Of a stretch of 64,000 nucleotides of DNA, positions 43,707-53,219 are shown piece after piece (the stretch's first letter is position 1; every line of letters starts with the position of its first letter). The notes below the pieces were generated by a model. That model was given only the letters and a program-made list of their open reading frames with translations, was not told the DNA's origin and did no database searches. Source of the DNA: an uncultured Acetatifactor sp. (GTDB taxonomy: Bacteria; Bacillota; Clostridia; Lachnospirales; Lachnospiraceae). A program made the translations under genes and the position numbers. The stretch covers positions 1 to 64,000 of the forward strand of contig CAJUGL010000009.1 of the NCBI GenBank assembly GCA_910586515.1, read 5' to 3'.

Positions 43707-46155
43707 CGCCGGACCGACGCCCTTTCCATGAGCGCCTCCCGAAATATATCCCGGAGACGGCAACCGCCGGCACAAACAGGCACAGCCCCGGATAAAATCC
43801 GGGGGAAACATAGACAAAGCGCAGTTCATGCTCTCCCGCCGGGACATCCACCGCCAGAAATGTTCCGGCAAATCGCTCCGTCTCCGCGATTCTGCCGTCC
43901 ACCCAAACCTGCCAGCCATTGTCATAGGGAACGGAAGTCATCACTTTCTGCCCCTCTGCAACGGAAACTTTCCCTTTGATTTTTCCGCCGCTGTGCTCCG
44001 TAATCTCCATACCGCCTTCCTGCAGCTCCCGCAGCACCGGTTCCAATACCGACATGTCCAGTTCCGCAATCACCGCGCCGTTTATGCCCACATCTCCCCA
44101 GGCGCGATTTACCCTTATCGTCACCTGCTCTCCCGGCTCATAACTTCCGATATACAGGGAACAGGTGGTCTCTGTAGAAAAATAATTGCCGTACCAGACA
44201 TCATTCACATAGACATCCGCCCATCCGTAGCCCCAGGAATCCAGGTAAAGATACAGGGGATTCCCGGTCAGCGCATTTGCGGTATAAATCCAGCCCGTCT
44301 CGTCCTCCCTTTTTTCCCACGTCAGTTCTCTGAAATATTGTTCATTCTTACCCGCTATGGCGTTTAAGAATATATTCTGATTTATGCAGGGATCTGCGTT
44401 TCCCGAAAACAGCGGATCCATGTCCCTCACATACGCAGCATACACCATCGGCAGAGCCAGCCTGTTCCCATATACCGCCGCCCCCTTCCCGCCATCCAGA
44501 AGCGTATCATAATAAGCAGGCTCCCGGCGGTCCGAGATTCTGTATGCCACGGCGAACAGACTGTCCAGCAGAGGATTGGAACCGTATCCGCTGTTCCAGA
44601 TATGGGACTGGGCCATACCCAGGGACCTGGTCAGATTATTCACCGCCGTATTATATGTGGACGAATAATGAGTCATGCCGTTAATCCCCAGCAGCATGGC
44701 ATCATTTTTGGAATATTCATAGGTAATATTGACGCGGTAGAGCCCCCCGTCCCTCTCCTTCACCCAATCCGTCAGCGGTTTGGTTTTCTCTATAAATCCA
44801 TCGTACTCTGCCGCCTCCGCATAGGGAAACTGGCTGTTCAGTCCGTCAAGAATGGCCTGTCCGTTGGATCCCAGATCCAGCAGGTTTATCACTGACACGC
44901 CTCCCAAAAACAGATACGCCGCCCACACCCTCCGGCGCTTTTCCCCTATCCTCTTCCCTGCCCAGCCTGTACACAGAGCACAGCAGGCCCGAAAGGCCAT
45001 ATAAATCAACACAAAACTAAACAGAAAGCCGTATCGGTAGGGAAACCATATAGGAGGACGAAAACCATGCCATGCCAGATTAATCCCCTTATAATAAAAG
45101 CTTGCCCCCAAAATCACCAAAAGCAGCAGCGCCCCTGCTTTCTCCCTCAGCGTAATACTCATGCAGTAAAAAAATACCACCGCCAGAACCAGCACCGTCA
45201 CACCGCAGTACACTGACGGCAGACCGGAATCCGTGACACTGTCATAGGCTCCGTTTCTGAACTTGCCGAAAAACTCTGCCAGTGAAAAATTGGCTTCGAA
45301 ACTCAACGTGTAACCGCTTCCTCCGGAAAGCTTCCCCTGCAGCAGATCCCTGACCGCAGGCAGTAGCAGCGGCGCAGATAGCCCCAGCGACAGACATGTA
45401 CAGACGAAAAATCGTACTATGCACTTTCCGGCCGCCTTTAAAGAGCGCCCTGCAGAACCGCATACCAGACGATACAGAAAATACAGCCCTGTAAAAATTC
45501 CCACCATGTAGCCGATGTAGTAATTGCTGACAAACACTGCGGCCAGGGCCAAAGTATAGTTTAACCCCAGCTCTCCCTCCGTCAGTTTCTCCACGCCCAG
45601 CAGCACAAGCGGCAGCAGAATCACCCCGTCCAGCCACATGAGACAGAGAGAATACATCATATTGTATGAGATCAATGCGTAGCAGGCACAGAACAGCCAC
45701 ATGACTGGAACAGGAGCGCTTTTCCCCCCGGATGCGCGCTTCCACAGATAATTGCCGTATACGGCAAAGCTCAATCCGCAAAGCCCGATCTTCGCCACGG
45801 TCAGCAGCGTTATCGCCTCATCCATCCGCTCCAGTGGAAACAGACAAGTCAAAAAGGACAATGGGCTGGCCAGATAATAGGCAAACAATCCCAGAAAATT
45901 TCCGCCCATAGACCGGGACCAGCAGTAGAACAAGGAATTATCCCCTGAAAACAGGTTTCTCAGGTAAGCATAAAACTCCAGATATTGATCCTTCATGTCC
46001 ATGATAAACAAAGTCCTGGCGCCGAAAGGACAAAATCCTCCCTGCCAGAGTAGAACCAACAGCACCGCAGAAGGGATACCAACAGCCCCCAAATATAAAA
46101 TGCCGTCTAACCTGATACCACCTGCCAAAATTGCTTTCCTTCTTCCTGATTCCAT
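43693..46155 (-). CDS. YfhO family polytopic membrane protein
   Basis: About 820 residues: some 13 membrane helices in the first 450 residues, a large extracytoplasmic domain (about 450-790, with YSKNDAMLLGINGMTHYSST and YLYLDSWGYGWADVYVND) and a final helix. YfhO proteins are GT-C-like transferases; in Gram-positives one member glycosylates lipoteichoic acid. This fits the nearby galE and GT39 genes. The ATG at 46155 follows GGAGG; a TTG-initiated extension of 33 charged residues upstream has no site and is doubted. Confidence 0.88.
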   Translation of the reverse strand: MESGRRKAILAGGIRLDGILYLGAVGIPSAVLLVLLWQGGFCPFGARTLFIMDMKDQYLEFYAYLRNLFSGDNSLFYCWSRSMGGNFLGLFAYYLASPLSFLTCLFPLERMDEAITLLTVAKIGLCGLSFAVYGNYLWKRASGGKSAPVPVMWLFCACYALISYNMMYSLCLMWLDGVILLPLVLLGVEKLTEGELGLNYTLALAAVFVSNYYIGYMVGIFTGLYFLYRLVCGSAGRSLKAAGKCIVRFFVCTCLSLGLSAPLLLPAVRDLLQGKLSGGSGYTLSFEANFSLAEFFGKFRNGAYDSVTDSGLPSVYCGVTVLVLAVVFFYCMSITLREKAGALLLLVILGASFYYKGINLAWHGFRPPIWFPYRYGFLFSFVLIYMAFRACCALCTGWAGKRIGEKRRRVWAAYLFLGGVSVINLLDLGSNGQAILDGLNSQFPYAEAAEYDGFIEKTKPLTDWVKERDGGLYRVNITYEYSKNDAMLLGINGMTHYSSTYNTAVNNLTRSLGMAQSHIWNSGYGSNPLLDSLFAVAYRISDRREPAYYDTLLDGGKGAAVYGNRLALPMVYAAYVRDMDPLFSGNADPCINQNIFLNAIAGKNEQYFRELTWEKREDETGWIYTANALTGNPLYLYLDSWGYGWADVYVNDVWYGNYFSTETTCSLYIGSYEPGEQVTIRVNRAWGDVGINGAVIAELDMSVLEPVLRELQEGGMEITEHSGGKIKGKVSVAEGQKVMTSVPYDNGWQVWVDGRIAETERFAGTFLAVDVPAGEHELRFVYVSPGFYPGLCLFVPAVAVSGIYFGRRSWKGRRSGAISR

Positions 46156-46290
46156 ATATCCTCCACCTTGCTTATGTTCCGGTTGGGCGTCTCGCCCCTT
46201 CCGTTCCTCCACCCCCTCTGTCCCGACTGCCTGCTTCCTTTTTCTTTTCTTCAAGGCCCGATTCTATCCTGTTTCCCGTCATAGTATTCA

Positions 46291-48963
46291 CTATTCTCCG
46301 TCTTCCGCCTGGGCCTCCAGCACAGCCCGCACAGTCTGCTCCAACACCAACATATCCACGGGCTTGGCCACATGGCCGTTCATTCCCGCCTCCAGGGCGT
46401 CCCGAACGTCCTCTGCGAAGGCATTGGCGGTCATGGCGATGATGGGAATCTTCAGCGCCAGAGGATGGACAGATTCCCGGATGGCCGCCGTTGCGTCATA
46501 GCCGTTCAGCACCGGCATCTGCACATCCATCAAGATCACCTGATACTGACCGGGAACCGATTTTTCAAAGGCCTCCACTGCCAGCCGTCCGTTCTCGCAG
46601 ATATCGCAGGTGGCGCCGGACATGCGGAGAAGCTCCCGTAAAATTTCCGAATTGATCTCATTATCCTCCGCAACCAGAATATGCATTCCGCGAAGGGAAC
46701 TCTGGTCCGCTGCCGGTTCCTTTTTCTCCGCAGAGCCGATGTTCTCCCCCAGCAGTGCCTCCACTCTCTGACGGAAACTGGTCAGGAAGAACGGCTTGGA
46801 CAGAAAACCGTCCACGCCTGCGGCCCGGGCCTCCTCCTCAACCTCAGGCAAGTCATAGCCGCTCAGCATGATCACGGGCTCATCTCCTGACCCACTCCTG
46901 CGGATGAGCCTTGCAGTCTCCACACCGTCCGGCCCCGGCATCTTCCAATCCAGCAGAATCATCTGATAAGGACATCTCTCCTCCAGGGAACGCTTTATCA
47001 TGTCCAGAGCTTCGCCGCCCTCCCTGCAATCGTCTACCGTCACACCCGTACCTTCCATGGCCAGCCGGATATTCTGACAGACCGCTTCCTCATCGTCTAC
47101 TGCCAGCATCCTGGTAATGCCATGGTTTTTCCAGAAATCCAGGTCCATGACCTGTTCGCCCGTCTGAAACTCCAGAGACACCGTAAAGACAGAACCCTTC
47201 CCTTTCTCGCTTTCCAGAGAGATTGCTCCCCCCATGAGATCCAGCAGGTTCTTGGTGATGGCCATCCCCAGTCCGGTTCCCTGAATCTTATTGGTAACGC
47301 TGTCCTCCTCTCTGGTGAATGCCTGGAAAATCTTCTGCTGATACTCCTCGCTCATGCCATAGCCGTTATCCTCCACAATGAAACGAAAACCGGCCCGCTG
47401 ACTGACCGTCTGGGGAAGCTCCTCCACCGTCAGGGTAACCCTGCCTCCGTCCGGCGTATATTTCACCGCATTGGACAGAAGATTCAGCAGAATCTGATTC
47501 AGCCGCAGTTTATCCATCACCACATACTCATGCTTCAGCGCCTTGCTGTACACCTCAAAAACATGCCCCTTTGCCTTCATCTGGGGACGGATGATGGAGT
47601 CTATATTCTCCGTCAGTTCAACGATACTTTCCTCTGACATGTTCAGGGCAGTCTTGCCTGCCTCTATTTTGCTGATGTCCAAAATATCGTTGATCAGGCC
47701 CAGCAGATGCTGACTGGAAGCAGTAATCTTCTTCGTGTACGCCATCACTCTCTCCGGATTTTCCGCATCTCTGGCAAGCAGGGTGGCAAATCCCACGATA
47801 GCGTTCATGGGAGTGCGGATATCATGGCTCATACTGGAAAGAAATGAACTTTTGGCCCGGTTAGCATCCTCTGCGATCCGAAAGGCATCCTCTGCGGCGG
47901 CCTTGGAACGGGCCAGCATGGCATTTGTGGCTTCCAAACGCAGATTCATCTCCTCCACCCGGCGAAGATTCTCCTGCTCCTGCCTGAACAGCCGTACACT
48001 GTTTCGCTGCTTTCCGATGAACGAAACGTACAGCGCCATCAAAACCAGAAGGACCATCCCCAGAAACATCTGCATTCTGATAACCGCCGAGACCATATCC
48101 ACTGTGCTGGAGGCCACAAAATCAGCAGGAATCAAAAAAAGCAAAAGCGTATCGTATTCCCCCAGGGAAGTAAGGCAATAATAATATTCGGTACCGTTCA
48201 GGCGGAAATTCGCGCTGAGGGTGCCCTGTTCGGCAAGGGCCGCCTTTATATCCGAAATTTCCTGACCCTCCATCTCCTCCAGCACCTTGATCACATTGTA
48301 GGCCTGGATGGTATTTCCGTCTGCCATATCGTCATGCATCCTGGTGCCGTTGGACTTCAGGATATAAGTCTCGTTCCTGCTGCCGTAAGCTGCGCTGTCA
48401 TAGTACCGTACAAAAAAAGACACATCTGTCAGAAGGATGACATGGGTGAGGATGACGCCGCTGTTCTGAATCCGTATGGGCATTTGCAGTTTCTGCACGA
48501 AGGCCCAATGGCTGCCCTGGCTGGCAATATTGTCTGAAATGAAGGTATACTGCTCTCCGCCGTCTGAAAGCAGATCAATATCGGTCCAAACCCCGTGCTT
48601 CCCGGCCGCGTCATAACCGTTTCCCTGACTGTCCAGCAGCATCAGCATGGAACTGTAGCTGTCTGCGGCCAGCAGCCGTTCCAATTCCTGTATGGCCGTC
48701 ACGGTATCCTCCTCCCCCGAAAACGCCCGGCCCTCCAGCATGTTCACCGCCGCGGTGAGATAATTCCAGTGCGCACCCAAAGCATTGTCCAGATTCTCCC
48801 GCACCTGGCCCGTGAGTTCATTCAGCTGAGTGGTTCGCTCCACAAAGATCTGATGTCTCAGATATCCGGCGAAATAAGAGCCGCCGAACAGCAGAAACAG
48901 AAAGAGGCAGGCGGCAGCTGCCGCCGGTAACAGGAAACTGCTTTTCTTCCTTTTTGATATCAT
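46291..48963 (-). CDS. Hybrid sensor histidine kinase with two receiver domains
   Basis: 890 residues. Membrane helices at about 9-31 and 298-316 bracket a 265-residue extracytoplasmic sensor. HisKA follows with H380 in SSMSHDIRTPMN, then HATPase_c with the N box (LLNLLSNAVKYTP), EDNGYGMS and GTGLGMAI. Receiver 1 has D672 in LLDWKMP, and receiver 2 has D813 in LMDVQMP. No HPt domain is present, so an external HPt or intramolecular relay is needed. It lies 28 bases downstream of a solute-binding lipoprotein gene on the same strand, suggesting the lipoprotein feeds the sensor domain. Confidence 0.93.
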   Translation of the reverse strand: MISKRKKSSFLLPAAAAACLFLFLLFGGSYFAGYLRHQIFVERTTQLNELTGQVRENLDNALGAHWNYLTAAVNMLEGRAFSGEEDTVTAIQELERLLAADSYSSMLMLLDSQGNGYDAAGKHGVWTDIDLLSDGGEQYTFISDNIASQGSHWAFVQKLQMPIRIQNSGVILTHVILLTDVSFFVRYYDSAAYGSRNETYILKSNGTRMHDDMADGNTIQAYNVIKVLEEMEGQEISDIKAALAEQGTLSANFRLNGTEYYYCLTSLGEYDTLLLFLIPADFVASSTVDMVSAVIRMQMFLGMVLLVLMALYVSFIGKQRNSVRLFRQEQENLRRVEEMNLRLEATNAMLARSKAAAEDAFRIAEDANRAKSSFLSSMSHDIRTPMNAIVGFATLLARDAENPERVMAYTKKITASSQHLLGLINDILDISKIEAGKTALNMSEESIVELTENIDSIIRPQMKAKGHVFEVYSKALKHEYVVMDKLRLNQILLNLLSNAVKYTPDGGRVTLTVEELPQTVSQRAGFRFIVEDNGYGMSEEYQQKIFQAFTREEDSVTNKIQGTGLGMAITKNLLDLMGGAISLESEKGKGSVFTVSLEFQTGEQVMDLDFWKNHGITRMLAVDDEEAVCQNIRLAMEGTGVTVDDCREGGEALDMIKRSLEERCPYQMILLDWKMPGPDGVETARLIRRSGSGDEPVIMLSGYDLPEVEEEARAAGVDGFLSKPFFLTSFRQRVEALLGENIGSAEKKEPAADQSSLRGMHILVAEDNEINSEILRELLRMSGATCDICENGRLAVEAFEKSVPGQYQVILMDVQMPVLNGYDATAAIRESVHPLALKIPIIAMTANAFAEDVRDALEAGMNGHVAKPVDMLVLEQTVRAVLEAQAEDGE

Positions 48964-48991
48964 ACCGTTAAAGCTCCTTCTTTGTTACGGT

Positions 48992-50812
48992 TCACTCCCA
49001 GGGATTCCCTCCGGGAGAAACCTCTCCCTGCTGCACCAGCCATTCCCTGAGAATGCTCCTGAGTGAACCTTCCCGGATCTCGGCTCCGTAAGCGTCCGCA
49101 GCCTCCTGGGTATACCCCTGGGTCAGAAATGCGATTTCGTAGAACACATCGTCTTCCAGCTCCCGTTCTCCCCGGGTCACCAGCAAATAGGGGAAAGGAT
49201 TCCCGCTTCCCTCCGGATCGAATCCTGCCCGGGCCATTTCCTTTGCCTGGGCCCCGGTCATGGACATAACCGCGTAGGGGCCGTCCACGCCGGTGCAGAT
49301 GGTTGCAGTTACATCACTGTCAATTTGTCCCGCATAAAGCTTTCCCGTGATGCCCGAGCGCAGCTCCGTGCCGTCTTCCTGAACCAGACCTAGGGGGACC
49401 ATGGCCGCATCCGCGCCCGCCGCGCTGCCCAGAGCCTTGCCCACCAGTTCGGCGGTCTGCTCCAGAGTGAAATCTCCGACGCTCCTGCAGAAATACATCT
49501 GCTCCGAATTTGCCAGCCATTTTTTCTGCAGCTCATCCATCCGGGCGATGCACTTGCTGCCGTCCATGCCGTTCTCTCCCCGGAACCATTCCTTATAGGC
49601 CTGCCCCATGTCCGCCAGAACATGATCCCAGTGGGCATAGGTCATCCTGAAAGCCCTGCCCTGCCGCAGAGCCTGCTGGGCATCATAGATCAGCGAATCC
49701 TCCGGAACATCCGCATGGCTGAGCACACTCATGACACAGGGCGTCTCCTGGCTGATGAAGGTAGCCTGCCCCTCGGGCGAGAACAGCAGAGTCAATAATT
49801 TCACGGCATTTTCCAACTTTTTCTCATTCCCCGGAAGCGTGAGCCTTTTGCTGATGCCGAAGTAAAAAGCGGGACTATACATATAAATATTCTTGCTGCC
49901 GTCCTGGCTGATAAAGGGCATCATGCCCAGCTTGTCGCCTGTGTCCGGCAGCTCGGTGATGCTGACCAGCTGCACTGCCGTACAGAATACGGCTTTCCGG
50001 TTGCCCAGATAGTCCAGGATCAGGTCCGGATTATTCCGATCTTCAGGATCCGTATGAAACATGCCGATGTCGATATAGCGCTGGACATATTCCATGGTGC
50101 CCTCCCACATGCCTTCCGCCGCGGCTTCCCCGGCCAGAAAGTCCCGTTCCCAATTCACCCCTTCGGGAGTGGTTAGCCAGGAAGTCTTGGCCAGGTTGAA
50201 AACCGTGGAAAAGGGACCGCCGGTAAGCTGTGTTCCCAGCACGCCGGGAATCAGCCCCGCCTCCCGGATCTCTCCGCACAGAACCTCCAGTTCGGCAAAA
50301 TCCCGAGGCAGTTGCCATCCGTGCTCCTCCATCAGAGTCTTGTTGTAGTAGATGCCGTACATGGCATTGCTGGTGGGCAGCAGATAGACGCCTCCGTCGA
50401 TAGACACCTGATCCAGAATGGCAGTGGAGAAGTCATTGATGAAAGCATATCCTGACAGGTCCGCCAGGCGCTCCTTTGCCAGCTCCTCGTCCAGAATCTG
50501 TGAGGTGATAAAAATATCCGGTATATCGTCTGCCCGCATCTGGGTCCAACTGTATCCGGTCATGTTCCCTCCTGTGTAGGAGAGGAATTCCAGCTCAATA
50601 TCCGGATAGGTCTCTCTCAGAAGCGTCAGGAATTTCTCATGTTTTCCGTAGCTGCCCCAGGTGCCCCAGGTAAGGGCATCGCCGTTTTCTCCTTCCCGCT
50701 CCTTCCCGGCGCAGGCAGACAGCATAAAAAACGCCATGGACAAAACCAGTATACCTCCGAAAATCTTCCTCATTGGAGACAGCAGTCTCCTTTCCTGATT
50801 ACGTTTCCGCAT
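48992..50812 (-). CDS. Solute-binding lipoprotein fused to a 5'-nucleotidase-C-like domain
   Basis: About 606 residues. A basic start, hydrophobic segment and lipobox LSACAG give a lipoprotein. Residues about 35-430 are a family 1 extracellular solute-binding domain (LTWGTWGSYGKHEKFLTLLR, YTGGNMTGYSWTQMRADDIP, YGIYYNKTLMEEHGW). The last 150 residues (ADAAMVPLGL, GITGKLYAGQIDSDVTATIC, MSMTGAQAKEMARAGFD) resemble the C-terminal domain of 5'-nucleotidases. No permease is adjacent; the partner is the hybrid kinase just downstream. The start may be 50812 or the ATG at 50773, whose AAAGGAG site is buried in a hairpin. Confidence 0.82.
   Translation of the reverse strand: MRKRNQERRLLSPMRKIFGGILVLSMAFFMLSACAGKEREGENGDALTWGTWGSYGKHEKFLTLLRETYPDIELEFLSYTGGNMTGYSWTQMRADDIPDIFITSQILDEELAKERLADLSGYAFINDFSTAILDQVSIDGGVYLLPTSNAMYGIYYNKTLMEEHGWQLPRDFAELEVLCGEIREAGLIPGVLGTQLTGGPFSTVFNLAKTSWLTTPEGVNWERDFLAGEAAAEGMWEGTMEYVQRYIDIGMFHTDPEDRNNPDLILDYLGNRKAVFCTAVQLVSITELPDTGDKLGMMPFISQDGSKNIYMYSPAFYFGISKRLTLPGNEKKLENAVKLLTLLFSPEGQATFISQETPCVMSVLSHADVPEDSLIYDAQQALRQGRAFRMTYAHWDHVLADMGQAYKEWFRGENGMDGSKCIARMDELQKKWLANSEQMYFCRSVGDFTLEQTAELVGKALGSAAGADAAMVPLGLVQEDGTELRSGITGKLYAGQIDSDVTATICTGVDGPYAVMSMTGAQAKEMARAGFDPEGSGNPFPYLLVTRGERELEDDVFYEIAFLTQGYTQEAADAYGAEIREGSLRSILREWLVQQGEVSPGGNPWE
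50775..50790 (-). promoter_or_regulatory. Hairpin masking a ribosome binding site
   Basis: GGAGAC and GTCTCC form a perfect 6-bp stem with a 4-base loop, one base upstream of the ATG at 50773. The stem includes part of the AAAGGAG ribosome binding site. If that ATG is used, translation of the lipoprotein-kinase pair could be controlled by melting of this stem. Confidence 0.45.
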
Positions 50813-50914
50813 GATAAATGCCCCCAGAAAAAAATCTTCACAGACGCTTCCAAAAACCTGTAAAACAGCCCGGAAACGCCTCCAACATATTTTATCACAC
50901 AAAACTTGGCCTAG

Positions 50915-51083
50915 TCAACTGCCTGATACGCCCGCGCGCTCCCTGATAAAAGCAATAGAGTGCTCCCGGGCCGCATGGCTGTCCCCTCCGTCAAATCCAT
51001 GTCCCGCGCCCGGGATGACGATGAGCCTGGCGTCCCCTGATTTTCTTCCCGTCCTGCCTCTCAAAAATCATTTCCTCTGTCAT
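50915..51083 (-). pseudogene. Alpha/beta hydrolase gene with most of its middle deleted
   Basis: From the ATG at 51083 the reading MTEEMIFERQDGKKIRG looks like the start of a dienelactone/S9-type hydrolase. In another frame the following bases read DARLIVIPGAGHGFDGGDSH and end REHSIAFIRERAGVSGS, which is the typical C-terminal His-loop of such enzymes. About 200 codons are missing between the two parts, with a frame change at the junction. It is therefore a deletion remnant on the minus strand. Confidence 0.7.
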
Positions 51084-51396
51084 TCCTGTCCCCATTCCTT
51101 CGTCCTTCTTCCCTAACTATCTCCCCGCTCCATACGGATACCCGGCGCTGCCTTTTCGAAATTCCAGATTCTGCGGATTGCCAAAATGCCGGAAAAATAC
51201 CACTAACAGTATAACATTTCCGAGACAGATATGCAATCTGTCCCGCTTCCCCAATACTGCATTTCGTAATATACTTGTAACATAAATCTGTTTCGAATAA
51301 ACGCAGAAGTTATGACAATGTATAAGTGAAGGGTCAATGAATTGCAGCCCTGACAAGACGTCTTAAGGAACTGCCTTCCCGGGAGGAACAAACAGT
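51084..51396. other. Intergenic region upstream of the sigma factor gene
   Basis: No gene seen. It contains TATAAC near 51210, a small palindrome (ACAGAT/ATCTGT) near 51224-51240 and the ribosome binding site GGGAGGAAC before 51397. A self-recognised ECF promoter may lie here but I cannot define one. Confidence 0.4.
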
Positions 51397-51924
51397 ATGA
51401 CAAAACAAGAGCTTGAAATCTGCATAGACAAATATAACAGGGATGTATACTCCTTCTGCAAGTATCTGACCAGCAATACGCAGGAAGCCGACGATCTGTA
51501 TCAGGATACATTTCTGACAGCCATGGAATGCAGGGAAAAGATCGATTACAACCGTCATCCCAAAAGCTATCTGCTTTCCATTGCCCTCCGCATCTGGAAA
51601 AACAAAAAGCGGAAGTTTGCATGGAGGAAGCGCATTGCGGAGGCCCAACTTTTAGTGGAGGAACGGGACGCGGAAATTAGCGAGTCCCCTGAGCCCACAC
51701 CGGAAGAAAGTATAACCAGGCAGGAGGAAGACGTGGCTGTCCGTATGGCTGTCAATGCACTGCCGGAAAAACTGAGGATTCCGGTGCTCCTCTTTTATAT
51801 GGAAAATTTGTCAACCGCGCAGATTGCCGCAGCCATGAAAATCCCTGTGGGAACCGTGCTCAGCAGATTGCACCAGGCCCGGAAAAAATTAAAAAAAGAA
51901 TTGGAGGAAATCATACATGAATGA
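51397..51924 (+). CDS. ECF-type RNA polymerase sigma factor
   Basis: 175 residues with sigma region 2 (YNRDVYSFCKYLTSNTQEAD, DLYQDTFLTAMEC) and region 4 (LPEKLRIPVLLFYMENLSTA, QIAAAMKIPVGTVLSRLHQA) joined by an acidic linker. This is the two-domain ECF layout. GGGAGG precedes the ATG. The next gene begins eight bases before its stop and encodes a single-pass membrane protein, the usual position of an anti-sigma factor. Confidence 0.92.
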   Translation: MTKQELEICIDKYNRDVYSFCKYLTSNTQEADDLYQDTFLTAMECREKIDYNRHPKSYLLSIALRIWKNKKRKFAWRKRIAEAQLLVEERDAEISESPEPTPEESITRQEEDVAVRMAVNALPEKLRIPVLLFYMENLSTAQIAAAMKIPVGTVLSRLHQARKKLKKELEEIIHE

Positions 51925-53158
51925 AAAATTGGATGCTGCATTAAGACATGCCCTTACGCCCAGAGACAAGGCTGATTTTCAACTGAACCGGAAAATTCTG
52001 AACAGCGCGGCAGAACGGAGAACAATAAACGAAAAACAAAAAAGGCGAATAAGCCCTGTGCCCATCCTTGCCTCCCTAGCATTGTGCATAAGCTCCGTAA
52101 CTGTATATGCGGCATGGCAGTATCTGTCGCCTTCCGCAGTTGCTGAGGATGCAGGGGACAGAACGTTGGCGGAAGCGTTCTCCGGCAGCGGGACTGCTCC
52201 TGCCGCCCCGCCCCAGTGCTTCGGAGAGTACCAGGTCACGCTGCTGGGCCTTATTTCCGGGGAAATGCTCTCCGACTATCCCCATTACCACAACGGCAAC
52301 CTGGCGGCGGACAGAACCTATGCCGTCATTGCCATCGAAACTGCCGACGGTGCACCCCTTCCGGATACTTCCCAGGAAGGCTATGGAGAACTGGAATTCT
52401 TTGCCTCCCCCCTCATCGGCGGTTACAATCCTGCTCTTTACAACATGGCGTCCATGTCCGGCAATTATACGGATGTGACGGAAGACGGTATTTTGTACCG
52501 GCTTCTGGAATGTGACAATGTGGAGATTTTTGCAGACCATGACCTGTATCTATGTGTTTCCCAGGGCGCTTTCTATCAGAAAGAGGCTTACTGCTATGAT
52601 GAGACCACAGGAAAGATCAGCAGAAATGAGGAATACCGGGGGCTGAATGCTCTGTTTGACCTGACGGTGGATCCTTCAAAGGCTGACCCGGAAAAAGCGG
52701 CCGCTTACATGGCAGGTCTGGGAGCTGCGTCCGATCTCCTGACAGAAAAATTGAATGCAGTATTGGAGGATTCCTTTGAAGTGAAGGCTGAGGAAGGAAA
52801 CAGGGAGGGCGCGGAGGCTGCTGCCTATGCCCTGCAGTTTACAGGCAATCCCTATGCCTGGGGAGAGGAGAGCCTCACGGAAGGAACGGACAGCTCCGGT
52901 TTTACAAAGAGCGTGTACGCGAATTTCGGAATCAGTCTGCCCCACAGTTCCGCAGAGCAGCGTAAGGCAGGGACAAAAGTGGAATCTTTGGCAGATGCCC
53001 AGCCCGGGGACCTGCTCTTCTACGAGACGCCTTCCCATGTGGCAGTTTACCTTGGAGACGGCCTCATCGTCCATGCCATGCCTGAAATGGGAATCTGCGT
53101 CTCCGAGGCTGATTTTGACCGGATTGCAGAAATCAGGCGGATTACCGCACAGGATTAA
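51917..53158 (+). CDS. Putative anti-sigma factor with an NlpC/P60 domain lacking the catalytic Cys
   Basis: 413 residues: a cytoplasmic N-terminus of about 47 residues (sigma-binding position), one membrane helix (about 48-68), an extracytoplasmic middle domain (about 100-250) and a C-terminal NlpC/P60 domain (about 295-410). In the latter the motif G-x-D-C-S-G reads GTDSSGF, so the nucleophile position is Ser326 (codon AGC at 52892-52894). The other site residues remain: H374 in SHVAVYLGDG and H386 in IVHA, with AQPGDLLFYE. The product may bind, not cut, peptidoglycan peptides and signal to the sigma factor. It overlaps the sigma gene by 8 bases. Confidence 0.8.
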   Translation: MNEKLDAALRHALTPRDKADFQLNRKILNSAAERRTINEKQKRRISPVPILASLALCISSVTVYAAWQYLSPSAVAEDAGDRTLAEAFSGSGTAPAAPPQCFGEYQVTLLGLISGEMLSDYPHYHNGNLAADRTYAVIAIETADGAPLPDTSQEGYGELEFFASPLIGGYNPALYNMASMSGNYTDVTEDGILYRLLECDNVEIFADHDLYLCVSQGAFYQKEAYCYDETTGKISRNEEYRGLNALFDLTVDPSKADPEKAAAYMAGLGAASDLLTEKLNAVLEDSFEVKAEEGNREGAEAAAYALQFTGNPYAWGEESLTEGTDSSGFTKSVYANFGISLPHSSAEQRKAGTKVESLADAQPGDLLFYETPSHVAVYLGDGLIVHAMPEMGICVSEADFDRIAEIRRITAQD

Positions 53159-53219
53159 ACTTCCGGATTAAACTGAAAAACAATACTCTTCAGGCGATTG
53201 GGAGAGACGGCGGAACGGA

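Noticed and set aside
46156..46254. 33-residue N-terminal extension of YfhO from a TTG
   Set aside because: No ribosome binding site and a Lys/Glu-rich peptide; GGAGG precedes the ATG at 46155.
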